Positions 8,413 to 17,283 of a stretch of DNA of 64,000 nt are shown here, one piece after another. This DNA is from Candidatus Binatia bacterium. GTDB taxonomy: Bacteria > Desulfobacterota > Binatia > HRBIN30. A program made the position numbers and the translations under genes. A model generated the notes under the pieces. It had not been told where the DNA came from. It ran no database searches and saw only the letters and a program-made list of their open reading frames with translations. The first letter of the stretch is position 1; each line of letters begins with the position of its first letter. The stretch lies in assembly GCA_023150935.1 (NCBI GenBank), contig JAKLJW010000006.1, positions 62,001 through 126,000 on the forward strand. The letters are read 5' to 3'.

Positions 8413-9180
8413 ATGACCCCAAGAGACCGTGACCGATACCGGCAGAAGCTCCTGGAACGCCGGGAGGGACTGCTGCGCGATGTGGCACATGTCAGGGCCG
8501 AGATGGCCGGTCTCGCCGAACAGCGTGAACCCGAGTTCGAGGAGCAGGCCGGCGACGACCGGGCGACCCAGGTCCTCGATCGCCTCGATGCCCGCGAACA
8601 GGTCGAGCTCGAACTGGTGGAAGCCGCCCTTGCAAGACTCGACGACGGCCGCTTCGGCACCTGCGCCGCGTGCCAAAAGCCCATCGCGGTGCGTCGTTTG
8701 ACGGCCCTGCCATGGACGCCTTACTGCCGGGATTGCGCCGAGGCAGTCGAACGCGGCACATCTGCGGGGGAAGAGCCCGAGGCACGTCCAGCGCCCCTGC
8801 CGCCTGACTATGCTTTGCTGACCGGCAGCGAGCTCGAAGCGGCGATTCGCGAACACCTGCACGAAGACGGCAGGGTCGATATGGACGAACTCCGCATCGT
8901 CTGTCGCGGCGCGGTGGTCCACCTCGAAGGGGTCCTGCCAAGCGCCGCCGAGAGGCAGATCCTGCTGCACACGCTCACCGACGTCATGGGCCTCGCCAAC
9001 GTCGTCGATCGGCTGCGCATCAGCGAGGTGCCCTGGGAACGCGAGGACCGCACCGCCGACAACCTGGCCGCCGAGCAGAAGCCATGGGATCAAGCGGTCG
9101 GCAGCGAAGACATCGTCGAAGCTACCGAGGACGGCGCGGATTTCATGGCCCCGGACCGTCCCGTCCCGGACGAGGAATGA
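8413..9180 (+). CDS. DksA/TraR-type zinc-finger protein fused to a BON domain
   Basis: A 255-residue protein from ATG 8413 with GGAGGG upstream. Residues 1-80 form a charged helical hairpin (RDRYRQKLLERREGLLRDV). A C4 zinc finger follows with Cys84, Cys87, Cys105 and Cys108 (CAACQKPI...YCRDCA), as in TraR/DksA proteins that bind the RNA polymerase secondary channel or act as stress factors. Residues about 139-203 resemble a BON domain (ELEAAIREHLHEDG...VVHLEGVLPSAAERQ...ANVVDRLRI), normally a phospholipid- or ligand-binding module of periplasmic proteins. No signal peptide is seen. The gene overlaps the THUMP gene by 4 bp. The combination is unusual. Confidence 0.75.
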   Translation: MTPRDRDRYRQKLLERREGLLRDVAHVRAEMAGLAEQREPEFEEQAGDDRATQVLDRLDAREQVELELVEAALARLDDGRFGTCAACQKPIAVRRLTALPWTPYCRDCAEAVERGTSAGEEPEARPAPLPPDYALLTGSELEAAIREHLHEDGRVDMDELRIVCRGAVVHLEGVLPSAAERQILLHTLTDVMGLANVVDRLRISEVPWEREDRTADNLAAEQKPWDQAVGSEDIVEATEDGADFMAPDRPVPDEE

Positions 9181-9746
9181 TCGGCGATCGGCCCGGGGGG
9201 ACGTCGGAGGAGGCGCCCTGGAATGTCCTGGTCACGGCACAGGAGGGTGCCGGACGGGATCTGAAGCGGCTGGTGAAACGGTTCGGAACCTTCCGAGCCA
9301 GCGGCTTTCGCAATGTCATCGTCGGCCACGTAGCCGCGGTGCCGGAGTTCTGCCGTGCGCTCGACGCCGAACTCGAACGCCGACCCTACGCCCGCGCCTG
9401 GCTCGGTAAGGTACGCCCGATTCAGCATACGCTCCCGGTCGACGTCGCCACCTTCGCCGCTGACGTCGAGGCCATACTGGCGACCATGGCGGACCAGATC
9501 GGGGAGCGCAGCTTCCACGTCCGTGTGGAACGTCGCGGCCATAAACGGGTCCTGAGTACCCGTGACCTCGAATTGCGCCTCGGGGAGTACATGTGGAACG
9601 CCCTGGAAGCCCGCGGCTGCCACCCGACGGTTGCCTTCGACGACCCCGACGTCGTCGTCGCCATCGAGATCGCCGGCGATGTTGCCGGAATCTCGATGAT
9701 TTTTCGAGAGCTTCGGGGGGAGTTCCCGTTCGTTAAGATCGACTGA
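9177..9746 (+). CDS. THUMP-domain protein
   Basis: A 189-residue protein translated from ATG 9177, which overlaps the preceding stop (ATGA), so the two genes are probably translationally coupled. The sequence has the THUMP layout: VLVTAQEGAGRDLKRLVKR near the start, a central segment with RAWLGKVRPIQHTLPVD, and then RSFHVRVERRGHKRVLSTRD followed by LELRLGEYMWNALEARG and VVVAIEIAGDVAGISMI, the canonical second half. THUMP domains bind RNA in tRNA-modifying enzymes. No methyltransferase or thiouridylase domain is attached, so it resembles stand-alone THUMPD1/Tan1-like adaptors. Partner enzyme unknown. Confidence 0.72.
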   Translation: MIGDRPGGTSEEAPWNVLVTAQEGAGRDLKRLVKRFGTFRASGFRNVIVGHVAAVPEFCRALDAELERRPYARAWLGKVRPIQHTLPVDVATFAADVEAILATMADQIGERSFHVRVERRGHKRVLSTRDLELRLGEYMWNALEARGCHPTVAFDDPDVVVAIEIAGDVAGISMIFRELRGEFPFVKID

Positions 9747-9893
9747 TACGGCTCAGCAGTCGATCTCATTCGCAAACTCGAAACAATCGGCATAATTGAA
9801 TTTGCACGAAGCGCGTGCGTCGAGTAGTTTGACGCGGCGGTCAACGCCTGCCCGCGCAGCACTCCAACTTAAGCGGCAAAGAGGTCTGGTACC

Positions 9894-11078
9894 ATGGATG
9901 ATGGGTTCGGTGCACTTGCACTGAAGGTGGAAGAGTCGGAAGAACAGGAACGGGAATTAGCCGTCGAATCGGCGCTCGAGGAAATCGAGGAAGACGGAGC
10001 TGACTCCGTTGCCGAAGTCAGCGGCGATTACGACCTGCCTCAGTACTTCTTTCAAACCGTTGGCGCCACGGCGATGCTCACGCGCGAGGAAGAACTCGAC
10101 CTCGCCCATCGCATCGTGCGCGTACGCAATCGCATTCGCCGGCTCCTGCGGCGTTTCCCGCGGCTGGTCAGCGCGGCGCTGCCGGCGCACGGCCGTAGCG
10201 TTATTCATCCCAGCGACGATTTCCGCGAACGCGAAACCGTGATGGTCCTCGAATTTGCCCGGGCCCTGCTGCGGTCCCGGCGCCGGGTGGACGTTCAGTT
10301 CGGCACACGCCTGCGACTGAAGGAGTTCGTTCAGGACCTTTCCCGCGCGCTGGACGATTACCGGCGACTGCGCGACCGCATGATCGAGGCCAACCTGCGG
10401 CTCGTGATCTCGTTCGCCAAGCGCTACCGCCGCGCCGGAGTGTCCTTTCTCGACATGCTCCAGGAAGGCACGCTCGGGCTGATCCGCGCGGTGGAGAAGT
10501 ACGATCCGGTCAAGGAGGTCAAGTTCGGCACCTACGCCGTGTGGTGGATTTGGCAGCAAATCGGCCGCGCCGGCGACATGCACGGCGGACTTATCCGCAC
10601 GCCAGTGCATTGGAACCAACTGCGCCGCAAGGTGGGTCGAGAAACGCAGCGTTTGCAGACCAAGCACGACGGCACTGTTGACCGCGAGGCTCTCGCCGAA
10701 GCCAGCGGCGTCGACATCGAGCGGCTCGAGACCATGACCCAGAATTTCCAGTGCCTGTCGCTCGACTCCCCCCTGGGAGCCGACGACGACCGGACACTGG
10801 AAGAGCTGCTCGCCAGCGACCAGGCGGACCCCGAGTCCGAGGTCGCCGCCGGGAACCTCAGCGAACGCCTCGAGTGGGCGCTCTCGCAGCTTCCTGCCCG
10901 GGAAGCCGACATACTCCGACTCCGGTTCGGCACCGGCGACGCCAAGTCGCTGACCCTCGAAGAAGTAGGGCGCCGGTACGGCGTCAGCCGCGAGCGTATT
11001 CGGCAACTCGAGGCTCGAGCCCTGCGGCAACTGCTCCCAATCTGCGAAGAGCAGGGACTCCGCGCTTACGTCGACTGA
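9894..11078 (+). CDS. Sigma-70-family RNA polymerase sigma factor (RpoD/RpoH-like)
   Basis: Directs RNA polymerase to promoters. The 394-residue product has region 1.2 ([20 protein letters not shown]), a ~90-residue non-conserved spacer, region 2 ([27 protein letters not shown], then [17 protein letters not shown]), region 3 ([28 protein letters not shown]) and region 4 with the HTH ending [16 protein letters not shown]. There is no long acidic region 1.1, although the N-terminus is Glu-rich. The promoter-melting segment keeps the WW pair but has [10 protein letters not shown] where housekeeping factors usually read WWIRQAI, suggesting an alternative factor. No anti-sigma gene is adjacent. 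Confidence 0.85.
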   Translation: MDDGFGALALKVEESEEQERELAVESALEEIEEDGADSVAEVSGDYDLPQYFFQTVGATAMLTREEELDLAHRIVRVRNRIRRLLRRFPRLVSAALPAHGRSVIHPSDDFRERETVMVLEFARALLRSRRRVDVQFGTRLRLKEFVQDLSRALDDYRRLRDRMIEANLRLVISFAKRYRRAGVSFLDMLQEGTLGLIRAVEKYDPVKEVKFGTYAVWWIWQQIGRAGDMHGGLIRTPVHWNQLRRKVGRETQRLQTKHDGTVDREALAEASGVDIERLETMTQNFQCLSLDSPLGADDDRTLEELLASDQADPESEVAAGNLSERLEWALSQLPAREADILRLRFGTGDAKSLTLEEVGRRYGVSRERIRQLEARALRQLLPICEEQGLRAYVD

Positions 11079-11127
11079 TTGTCCGCCCCGATGGGGCTTC
11101 CGATTGCCGCACCGGTACCCTGGGCAC

Positions 11128-11164
11128 GCAAGACCCGCAGCCGCACCAATGCTGCGGGTCTTGC
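11128..11164 (+). terminator. Perfect 14-bp inverted repeat (terminator/attenuator-like hairpin)
   Basis: GCAAGACCCGCAGC (11128-11141) and GCTGCGGGTCTTGC (11151-11164) form a perfect stem with a 9-base loop. It lies 50 bp after the sigma-factor stop and 79 bp before the FKBP start. No T-run follows, so it is either a weak or Rho-assisted terminator, an RNA-stability element, or a protein-binding palindrome. Confidence 0.6.
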
Positions 11165-11242
11165 GAAACCGTACCGGGACAGAGTAGTAGCCCCCCGTCG
11201 GCGCTGGGCAGTGGGCCCGGCGCCCCAACCCGAGGAGAACAA

Positions 11243-11911
11243 ATGAGGAAGGTCGCCGCCACCATCGTGGGCTCACTGCTGTTGCTGAGCCTCCCCGCAG
11301 CCGCAATCGAACTGAAAACCGAAGAACAGAAGACTCTCTACGCACTCGGCGTCGCACTGAGCCGCAACCTGACCTCGCTCAACCTGACCCCCGCCGAGCT
11401 GGAAGTCGTTGAAGCCGGCCTTGCCGACGGCACCCTGAACAAGCCTAAGCTCGTCGAAGCCGAGCAGTATCTTCCCAAAGTACAGGAGCTCATGAAGACC
11501 CGCATGACGGCGGCCGCGGAAGTCGAGAAGAAGGCCGGCAGCGCGTTCATCGACAAAGCTGCGGCGGAAAAGGGGGCCAAGAAGACCGAGTCGGGGATGG
11601 TTTACCTCGAACTCACGCCCGGCAGCGGCGACCAGCCGAAGGCCACCGACAAGGTCAAGGTGCACTATACCGGCACCCTGACCGACGGGACCGTGTTCGA
11701 CAGCTCGGTCCAACGCGGCCAACCGGCTACCTTCCCCCTCAACGGCGTGATCAAGTGCTGGACGGAAGGCGTGCAGTTGATGAAGGTGGGCGGCAAGGCC
11801 AAGCTCGTCTGTCCCGCCGACCTCGCTTACGGCGAGCGCGGATCGCCGCCGAAGATCAAGCCGGGCTCGACTCTCGTGTTCGAGGTGGAGCTACTCGGCA
11901 TCGAGAAGTAA
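11243..11911 (+). CDS. FKBP-type peptidyl-prolyl cis-trans isomerase, exported (FkpA/Mip-like)
   Basis: Catalyses prolyl isomerisation and probably assists folding in the periplasm. ATG 11243 follows GAGGAG by 6 bases and begins a signal peptide ([20 protein letters not shown]). Residues about 25-115 form the helical dimerisation region typical of FkpA/Mip ([17 protein letters not shown]...[10 protein letters not shown]). The FKBP domain follows, with [20 protein letters not shown], the [20 protein letters not shown] core, [20 protein letters not shown] and VELLGIEK. Total length is 222 residues, near FkpA. A strong hairpin lies upstream, so it is probably transcribed apart from the sigma-factor gene. 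Confidence 0.9.
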   Translation: MRKVAATIVGSLLLLSLPAAAIELKTEEQKTLYALGVALSRNLTSLNLTPAELEVVEAGLADGTLNKPKLVEAEQYLPKVQELMKTRMTAAAEVEKKAGSAFIDKAAAEKGAKKTESGMVYLELTPGSGDQPKATDKVKVHYTGTLTDGTVFDSSVQRGQPATFPLNGVIKCWTEGVQLMKVGGKAKLVCPADLAYGERGSPPKIKPGSTLVFEVELLGIEK

Positions 11912-11976
11912 ACGTACCGCGCCGGCAGCGCTGCGAGAGGCGCACTGACCAGCACGGGCACGAACGGGCGTGGGCC

Positions 11977-12981
11977 CTACCAGCGGCGGGTCTCGCCGAC
12001 GTTCAGGGTCCACGCTCGATCGGCTGCCATGCCAGCACCGCGGGCCGCCGAATGGAAGCGCCACGGCGGTTCTCCCATCGGCTCGTCGGTAAGCTCGAAG
12101 GTACCGAAGTGCATGCCGATAACGCGAGTTGCACGCACGTCCAGCGCCGCCTGCACGGCTTCCTCCGGGTCGAGGTGGACCGGCCGCATGATGCTCGACG
12201 GCGCATAGGCGCCAATCGGAATCGCGGCAAGATCGATCTTCCCGAAACGTTTGCCGATCTCCGCAAACCCAGCAAAATACCCCGTGTCGCCGGCGTGATA
12301 GAAACGCCGCGTCGGACCTTCAACCACCCATCCCGCCCACAGCCGTTTGCCCGCGTCGGTTAGCGACCGGCCCGAGAAGTGCTGCGCCGGCACGCAGTGG
12401 ATGCGAACGTTACCGAGCGCGATCGACTGCCACCAGTCCAGCTCGATCGCTTTGCCACCGACCGACTCCACCAGTTCACCCATCTCCAGCGGCACCACGA
12501 AGACGGCGCCCCGTTCGGCCAGCGCACGCACCGACTCGAGGTCGGTGTGGTCGTAATGGTCGTGCGAAAGCGTGACGAAATCCACCGGCGGCAGCGCCTC
12601 CATCGGCACACCCGGCACCACCGCGCGCCGCGGTCCGGCGAACGACACCGGACTCGCTCGTTCGGAAAACACCGGGTCGGTGAGGAATGTCATGCCGTCC
12701 ATGCGCACCAGAAAAGTCGAATGCCCGATCCAGGTGACGCTCGGGTTGTGCATCATCCCGCCGCGGTCGAACTGAACCAGCCGCGCACCGACCGGGCGCG
12801 CTACGATCGACGACCACGCCCGCCGCAACATGAACGGAACGAACTCCAGACTCGCGCGTTGTATCGGCCCGGCTCCGTTGACGAACCGGCCCTCGACGCG
12901 CGGCGCTCCCGCTCTGGCCATACTCGCTCCCGCGATCGACAGAGTCGCAGACAGCGCCGCGACCCACCATGATTGAAGCAT
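11977..12981 (-). CDS. NAPE-PLD-like metallo-beta-lactamase-fold hydrolase
   Basis: A 334-residue zinc hydrolase. The metal motif SHDHYDH is at residues 139-145 (His140, His142, Asp144, His145), preceded by WIGHSTFLVRMDG and LTDPVFSERASPVSF. It continues with DWWQSI, PAQHFSGR, YHAGDTGY and IPIGAYAPSSIMRPVH, a signature shared with N-acyl-phosphatidylethanolamine phospholipase D and its bacterial relatives. ATG 12981 starts a hydrophobic leader ending SMARAG, probably a signal peptide. Substrate is unknown; a phospholipid-derived or lactone-type ester is plausible from the family. Divergent from the aminotransferase gene (136 bp). Confidence 0.85.
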   Translation of the reverse strand: MLQSWWVAALSATLSIAGASMARAGAPRVEGRFVNGAGPIQRASLEFVPFMLRRAWSSIVARPVGARLVQFDRGGMMHNPSVTWIGHSTFLVRMDGMTFLTDPVFSERASPVSFAGPRRAVVPGVPMEALPPVDFVTLSHDHYDHTDLESVRALAERGAVFVVPLEMGELVESVGGKAIELDWWQSIALGNVRIHCVPAQHFSGRSLTDAGKRLWAGWVVEGPTRRFYHAGDTGYFAGFAEIGKRFGKIDLAAIPIGAYAPSSIMRPVHLDPEEAVQAALDVRATRVIGMHFGTFELTDEPMGEPPWRFHSAARGAGMAADRAWTLNVGETRRW

Positions 12982-13117
12982 TGCACACCATTGTGCGGAA
13001 TCGAGTCGGCGGCGCAATGGGGCCGGGAGCGGCCCCCCTGCCCCTCCACAACCATCGAAACCGCCCAGCCACGGCTCCCTTGACCGTCGCGCGTTTCCCG
13101 GCCAGCCTGAGCACCCC

Positions 13118-13987
13118 ATGGACATTTACATCGATGGCAAGTGGCTGCCGCGCGACACGGCGACGATCTCGGTCTTCGACCACGGCCTCCTGTACGGCGA
13201 CGGAGTTTTCGAGGGCATCCGCGTCTACAACCGCCGTATCTTTCGTCTCGATGCCCACGTCGATCGCCTCTACGCGTCCGCCCGCGCCATCGCCCTCGAA
13301 GTGCCGCTATCCCGCAACGAAATGATCGAGACCGTACGCACCGCCGTCAGCCGCAACCGCACTGCCGACGGCTACATCCGGCTGGTGGTGACCCGCGGCT
13401 CGGGCGATCTCGGCATCGACCCGCGCAAGTGCCCGCGTGCTACGGTCATCGTCATCGTCACCGGAATCGAGGTTTACCCGGCGGATCTATATGCCCGTGG
13501 GATCAGAGTCATCACCACCGCGACGCGGCAGGTCTCGCACGATGCGTTCGACCCGCGCATCAAGTCGCTAAACTACTTGAAGAACGTTCTCGCCAAGATC
13601 GACGCCTACAAGGCCAATGCAGAAGAGGCGATCTTACTGAACGCCGCCGGCTTCGTCGCCGAGTGCACGGCCGACAATCTCTTCGTGGTCCGCAACGGTC
13701 GCGTCTCGACGCCCTCGCCGCTGGACGGCGCACTGGAAGGTATTACACGTGCCGCGATCCTCGAACTGGCCGCCGAGGCCGGGATCCCCGGCGGCGAAGC
13801 CAGACTCACGCGCTACGACGTTTACGTCGCCGACGAGTGCTTCGTCACCGGTACCGGCGCCGAAGTCATGCCGGTAACCGAAGCCGACGGCCGTCCCATC
13901 GGCAACGGCCAGCCCGGGCCCATCACGAGCCGGCTCTCCACGGCCTTTCACGCCCTCGTGCGCCATGAGGGCGATCCGCTCTGGTAA
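13118..13987 (+). CDS. ilvE: Class IV aminotransferase, branched-chain amino acid type (IlvE-like)
   Basis: A PLP enzyme transferring amino groups between branched-chain (or related) amino acids and 2-oxoglutarate. The 289-residue sequence has the fold-type IV layout: ISVFDHGLLYGDGVFEGIRVYN near the start, a PLP lysine in DPRIKSLNYL (Lys149), EAILLNAAGFVAECTADNLF, and the cofactor-binding end DECFVTGTGAEVMPV. It is somewhat shorter than E. coli IlvE (309). D-amino-acid transaminases share the fold, so substrate is inferred. It converges on the beta-lactamase-fold gene 10 bp downstream. Confidence 0.85.
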   Translation: MDIYIDGKWLPRDTATISVFDHGLLYGDGVFEGIRVYNRRIFRLDAHVDRLYASARAIALEVPLSRNEMIETVRTAVSRNRTADGYIRLVVTRGSGDLGIDPRKCPRATVIVIVTGIEVYPADLYARGIRVITTATRQVSHDAFDPRIKSLNYLKNVLAKIDAYKANAEEAILLNAAGFVAECTADNLFVVRNGRVSTPSPLDGALEGITRAAILELAAEAGIPGGEARLTRYDVYVADECFVTGTGAEVMPVTEADGRPIGNGQPGPITSRLSTAFHALVRHEGDPLW

Positions 13988-13997
13988 AGCCGTTCGT

Positions 13998-15161
13998 TCA
14001 GTCGAGAGCGTCGTACAGCGCCCCGATCAGCGCGGCGGCGCGCGGATCGACCAACCAGAAACCCATGTGCATTTCGTTGGGAACGTAGCCGAACCCGAGC
14101 CCGCGATCGGGGTCCGCAAAAGCCATCGAGCCGCCCATCCCGCCGTGCCCAAAACCGCGCGGACTGGGCCCGAGTCGCTCCGTCGGCGTAGACAACATAA
14201 ATCCGAGACTGAACCGCGTGTGCTGCGGCATCATCGCGTCGGGCCCATCCGATTGCACACGCCAACACCGTTCAAGTCCCTCGCCGCTGAGCACCGGCGT
14301 GTGACCGGCCCGTCCGCTGCACGCCAGCGCACCGTAGATACGCGCGAGCGCCCGTGCAGTGGCGTGGCCGTTGGCCGCCGGCACCTCGGCCGCACGCCAG
14401 GCTCGCGTGTTTACGTCCTCGATGACGAGAACGGGGTTGGTCAACAGCTTCGCCTGCATCGACTCGGGCTCCGCCAGTACCTGCGCAACGTAGGCCATCT
14501 GTTCCGCACTCGGCGTCGCCGGAATCAGGTCCGCCGTACGGGCGTCGAACGCCGGCGGCGTGCCGAAGTGGAAGTCTACGTCGAACGGCCCGGCAATCGT
14601 CTCGCGGAAGTACGCACCCACGCTCTGCCCGGTAACCCTGCGCACAACCTCGCCCACGAGATGCCCGAACGTGAGACCGTGATAGCCGTGACGGGTCCCC
14701 GGCTCCCACCACGGTTCCTGCGCGGCGAGCGCAGCGGTCATCGTCTCCCATCGCAACAGGGCGTCTGCGGGCAACGGCGCCGCAATCGCCGGCAGCCCGG
14801 CACGGTGGTCCAGCAGGTAGCGCACCGGCAGTCCCGCCTTGCCCGCCGCGGCGAACTCCGGCCAGTAGCGGTCCACCGGCGCATCCGGATCGAGACGAGC
14901 GGCATCGACGAGTCGATGCGCGCACAACGCCGTCATCCCCTTGGTCGTCGAGTAGACGTTTGCAAGGGTGTCCGGCGTCCAGGGCTGCGTGCGGGCCGCG
15001 TCGCGCCACCCCCCGCAGAGGTCGACAACCGAACGGCCGTCGATCGTAATCGCCAGCGCCGCCCCGGTCTCGCCATGGGTCGCCGCGTTGCGAGAGAATG
15101 CCTCACGGACTGCCGCAAACCGCGCGTCACAATCGCCGCTGATGGGAAAGCTCTTTTCCAT
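13998..15161 (-). CDS. Beta-lactamase-fold serine hydrolase (EstB/class C-like)
   Basis: A 387-residue protein with the serine-hydrolase signature STTKG (SxxK), a Tyr motif near GYHGLTFGHLVGEVVRR, and a C-terminal GFGHGGMGGSMAFADP in place of the KTG box. This pattern is that of family VIII esterases and penicillin-binding-protein-like hydrolases rather than true resistance enzymes. No signal peptide follows ATG 15161, so it is probably cytosolic. It lies between the aminotransferase and TPP-enzyme genes but on the opposite strand. Substrate cannot be told from sequence. Confidence 0.82.
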   Translation of the reverse strand: MEKSFPISGDCDARFAAVREAFSRNAATHGETGAALAITIDGRSVVDLCGGWRDAARTQPWTPDTLANVYSTTKGMTALCAHRLVDAARLDPDAPVDRYWPEFAAAGKAGLPVRYLLDHRAGLPAIAAPLPADALLRWETMTAALAAQEPWWEPGTRHGYHGLTFGHLVGEVVRRVTGQSVGAYFRETIAGPFDVDFHFGTPPAFDARTADLIPATPSAEQMAYVAQVLAEPESMQAKLLTNPVLVIEDVNTRAWRAAEVPAANGHATARALARIYGALACSGRAGHTPVLSGEGLERCWRVQSDGPDAMMPQHTRFSLGFMLSTPTERLGPSPRGFGHGGMGGSMAFADPDRGLGFGYVPNEMHMGFWLVDPRAAALIGALYDALD

Positions 15162-15274
15162 GGTGGCCCCACCTGTAGCACGACCGGCCCGGCCCGCCAC
15201 ACCGGCGCACCGCGGTCGTTCTTGCAGGTGTGCCGCCCGCAAAGTACTGTGCGCGCCGCGCCCGGAACCTGGCC

Positions 15275-17173
15275 ATGCCCGCCATCGACACCGCCGCCCG
15301 CACCGCCCGACGCCGGGAGCGTGCCAACGCCATTGCCGCCGCCGGCGGTATCGACGCCGCCGTCTCGTCGGGAGCTTTACCGCACCGGATCGACACGACG
15401 CTTTCGGAAGCACTCGTCCTCGGTCTTCTGCGGCAGGGAGTTCGTACCTACCTCAGCGTCCTCGGTCACGGCTCCACCGAAATCGGCGAGGTGCTGCGCG
15501 TTTACGAGGAGGCGGGTCTCGTGCGCACCTGCGGCCTGCGACATGAAACCGAGGCGGCGCACGCCGCAACGGCCCTGCGCTGGGTCACCGGAGAGAAGGC
15601 CGCCGTCCTCACCTCCATCGGCCCGGGCGCCTTACACGCGCTCGCGGGTTCGCTCGCATCTGCCAGCGACGGCATCGGCGTCTGGCACATCTATGGCGAC
15701 GAGACGACCCACGACGAAGGGCCGAATATGCAGCAGATCCCGAAGGCGGAGCAGAACCTCTACCTCCACCTCTGCGCCACGCTGGGTGCCGCATACTGCC
15801 TGCACACCCCGGCCGCGCTCGGCACCGCACTCAGACGCGGCCTCGCCGTCGTCGACCACCCGCACCGCGGCGGCCCCTTCTACCTCCTGCTGCCGCTGAA
15901 TACGCAGCCGGCCGAATTGCGTGGCTTTCACCTGGACGAGTTGCCGGTGGGGACGCCCCCCGCGCTGGGCGCCGCCGCCGACCACGGGGCCTACACGCTC
16001 GCCGCCGACGCCTTGCTGAAGGCAAGCAGGATCGTCGTCAAGCTGGGCGGGGGCGCCCGTCACGCCGGACCCGAAATCGCCGAGTTCCTCGATCTCGTCG
16101 ACGGGGTCGCCGTTACCAGTCCCCTGGTCTCCGGCGTGATTCCGTTCGCCCACCCGCGCAACATGACCGTCGGCGGCTCGAAGGGCTCGTTGAGCGGCAA
16201 TTACGCCATGGAGCACGCCGACTTGCTGGTCGCGGTCGGCACGCGCTTCGTCTGCCAATCGGACTGCTCGCGCACCGGCTACCCCGAGGTCAAACAAGTT
16301 ATCAACGTCAACACGGACCTCGATGCCGCTCTGCACTATGCGCACAGCCTTGCCCTGGTCGGCGACGCCGCACCCACCCTTGCCAGACTCAACGCGGCCC
16401 TGCGTGACCACGGCGTCAGACCGCCGGCCGTTCAGTCCCCGTGGCTGCACGACTGTCGCGCCCGGCGCCGGCAGTGGGAGGAGTACAAGGCGGAACGCTA
16501 TCGCCGCGAACGCCTGTTCGACGCGGTGTGGGGTGGGGAGGTGCTCACACAGCCCGCCGCGATTAAGGCCGCCACCGACTGGGCCCGCGCCCACGATGTC
16601 GTCAGTTTCTTCGACGCCGGCGACGTGCAGGCCAACGGCTTCCAGATCGTCGAGGACGACCGCCGCGGCCGCACCTTCACCGAAACCGGCGCCAGCTACA
16701 TGGGCTTCGCCGTTTGCGCCCTGCTGGCCACCGGACTCGCGTCCCGCCCCTTCTACGGACTCGCGCTCACCGGTGACGGCTCGTTCACGATGAATCCGCA
16801 GATCCTCATCGACGGCGTCGTGCATGGCGCCCGTGGGTGCATTCTCCTCCTCGACAACCGCCGCATGGGCGCGATCGCCGCTCTGCAAGAAGCGCAGTAC
16901 GACGCCGGTCATGCCACCTGGGACCACCTCGCCGTCGACTACCTGGCGTGGGCCCGCGCCGTCCCCGGCATCGCCGCCTTCGACGGCGGACGCTCGATCG
17001 AGGCCTTGCGCACCGCTCTGGACCGAGCCCACGCCCACCCCGGTCTCTCTCTGGTTCACGTCCCCGTGTACTTCGGACCGGACCCGCTCGGCGGCATGGG
17101 CGTCTGGGGCCGATGGAACGTCGGCAATTGGGTTGACGAGGTCGAGGCCGGCAGGCACGAGATCGGCCTGTAG
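15275..17173 (+). CDS. Thiamine-diphosphate enzyme, IolD-like
   Basis: A 632-residue ThDP enzyme, the length of IolD (3,5/4-trihydroxycyclohexane-1,2-dione hydrolase of inositol breakdown). The N-terminal Pyr domain has GHGSTEIGEVL and catalytic-Glu segment LRHETEAAHAATA, then SIGPGALHALAG. The middle domain has IVVKLGGGARHAGPEIAEF. The C-terminal PP domain carries LTGDGSFTMNPQ and LLDNRRMG (GDG...DN ThDP/Mg motif). The ending GMGVWGRWNVGNW resembles the WWHVG end of IolD. Acetolactate-synthase-like activity on another substrate remains possible. ALDH, dehydratase and oxidoreductase genes follow, supporting polyol or sugar-acid catabolism. ATG 15275 was chosen because it starts the family-like region. 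Confidence 0.75.
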   Translation: MPAIDTAARTARRRERANAIAAAGGIDAAVSSGALPHRIDTTLSEALVLGLLRQGVRTYLSVLGHGSTEIGEVLRVYEEAGLVRTCGLRHETEAAHAATALRWVTGEKAAVLTSIGPGALHALAGSLASASDGIGVWHIYGDETTHDEGPNMQQIPKAEQNLYLHLCATLGAAYCLHTPAALGTALRRGLAVVDHPHRGGPFYLLLPLNTQPAELRGFHLDELPVGTPPALGAAADHGAYTLAADALLKASRIVVKLGGGARHAGPEIAEFLDLVDGVAVTSPLVSGVIPFAHPRNMTVGGSKGSLSGNYAMEHADLLVAVGTRFVCQSDCSRTGYPEVKQVINVNTDLDAALHYAHSLALVGDAAPTLARLNAALRDHGVRPPAVQSPWLHDCRARRRQWEEYKAERYRRERLFDAVWGGEVLTQPAAIKAATDWARAHDVVSFFDAGDVQANGFQIVEDDRRGRTFTETGASYMGFAVCALLATGLASRPFYGLALTGDGSFTMNPQILIDGVVHGARGCILLLDNRRMGAIAALQEAQYDAGHATWDHLAVDYLAWARAVPGIAAFDGGRSIEALRTALDRAHAHPGLSLVHVPVYFGPDPLGGMGVWGRWNVGNWVDEVEAGRHEIGL

Positions 17174-17283
17174 GAAGAGGCTGGAGGCTGAAGGCAGAGA
17201 ACGGACCGCGAACACTGTCAGGTGAGATCAAGATGACCGCACAATCGGGCGCGACTCGGCCTCCGGCCCCCAGCCTCCTCTTC
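17174..17283. repeat. Imperfect inverted repeat beginning at a stop codon
   Basis: The left arm 17174-17195 (GAAGAGGCTGGAGGCTGAAG then GC) begins on the base after the TPP-enzyme TAG. The right arm 17259-17283 is its near reverse complement: 19 of 22 positions match, plus a 3-base gap. The right arm lies inside the first codons of the aldehyde dehydrogenase, encoding PPAPSLLF. The arms consist of short GGCTG(A/G)A-type units. Another small instance of the short-repeat structures at 26.3, 34.1 and 35.6 kb. Confidence 0.55.

Noticed and set aside
9957..11357. 466-codon minus-strand frame opposite the sigma-factor gene
   Set aside because: It is the mirror of an intact sigma-70 gene and crosses the intergenic hairpin.
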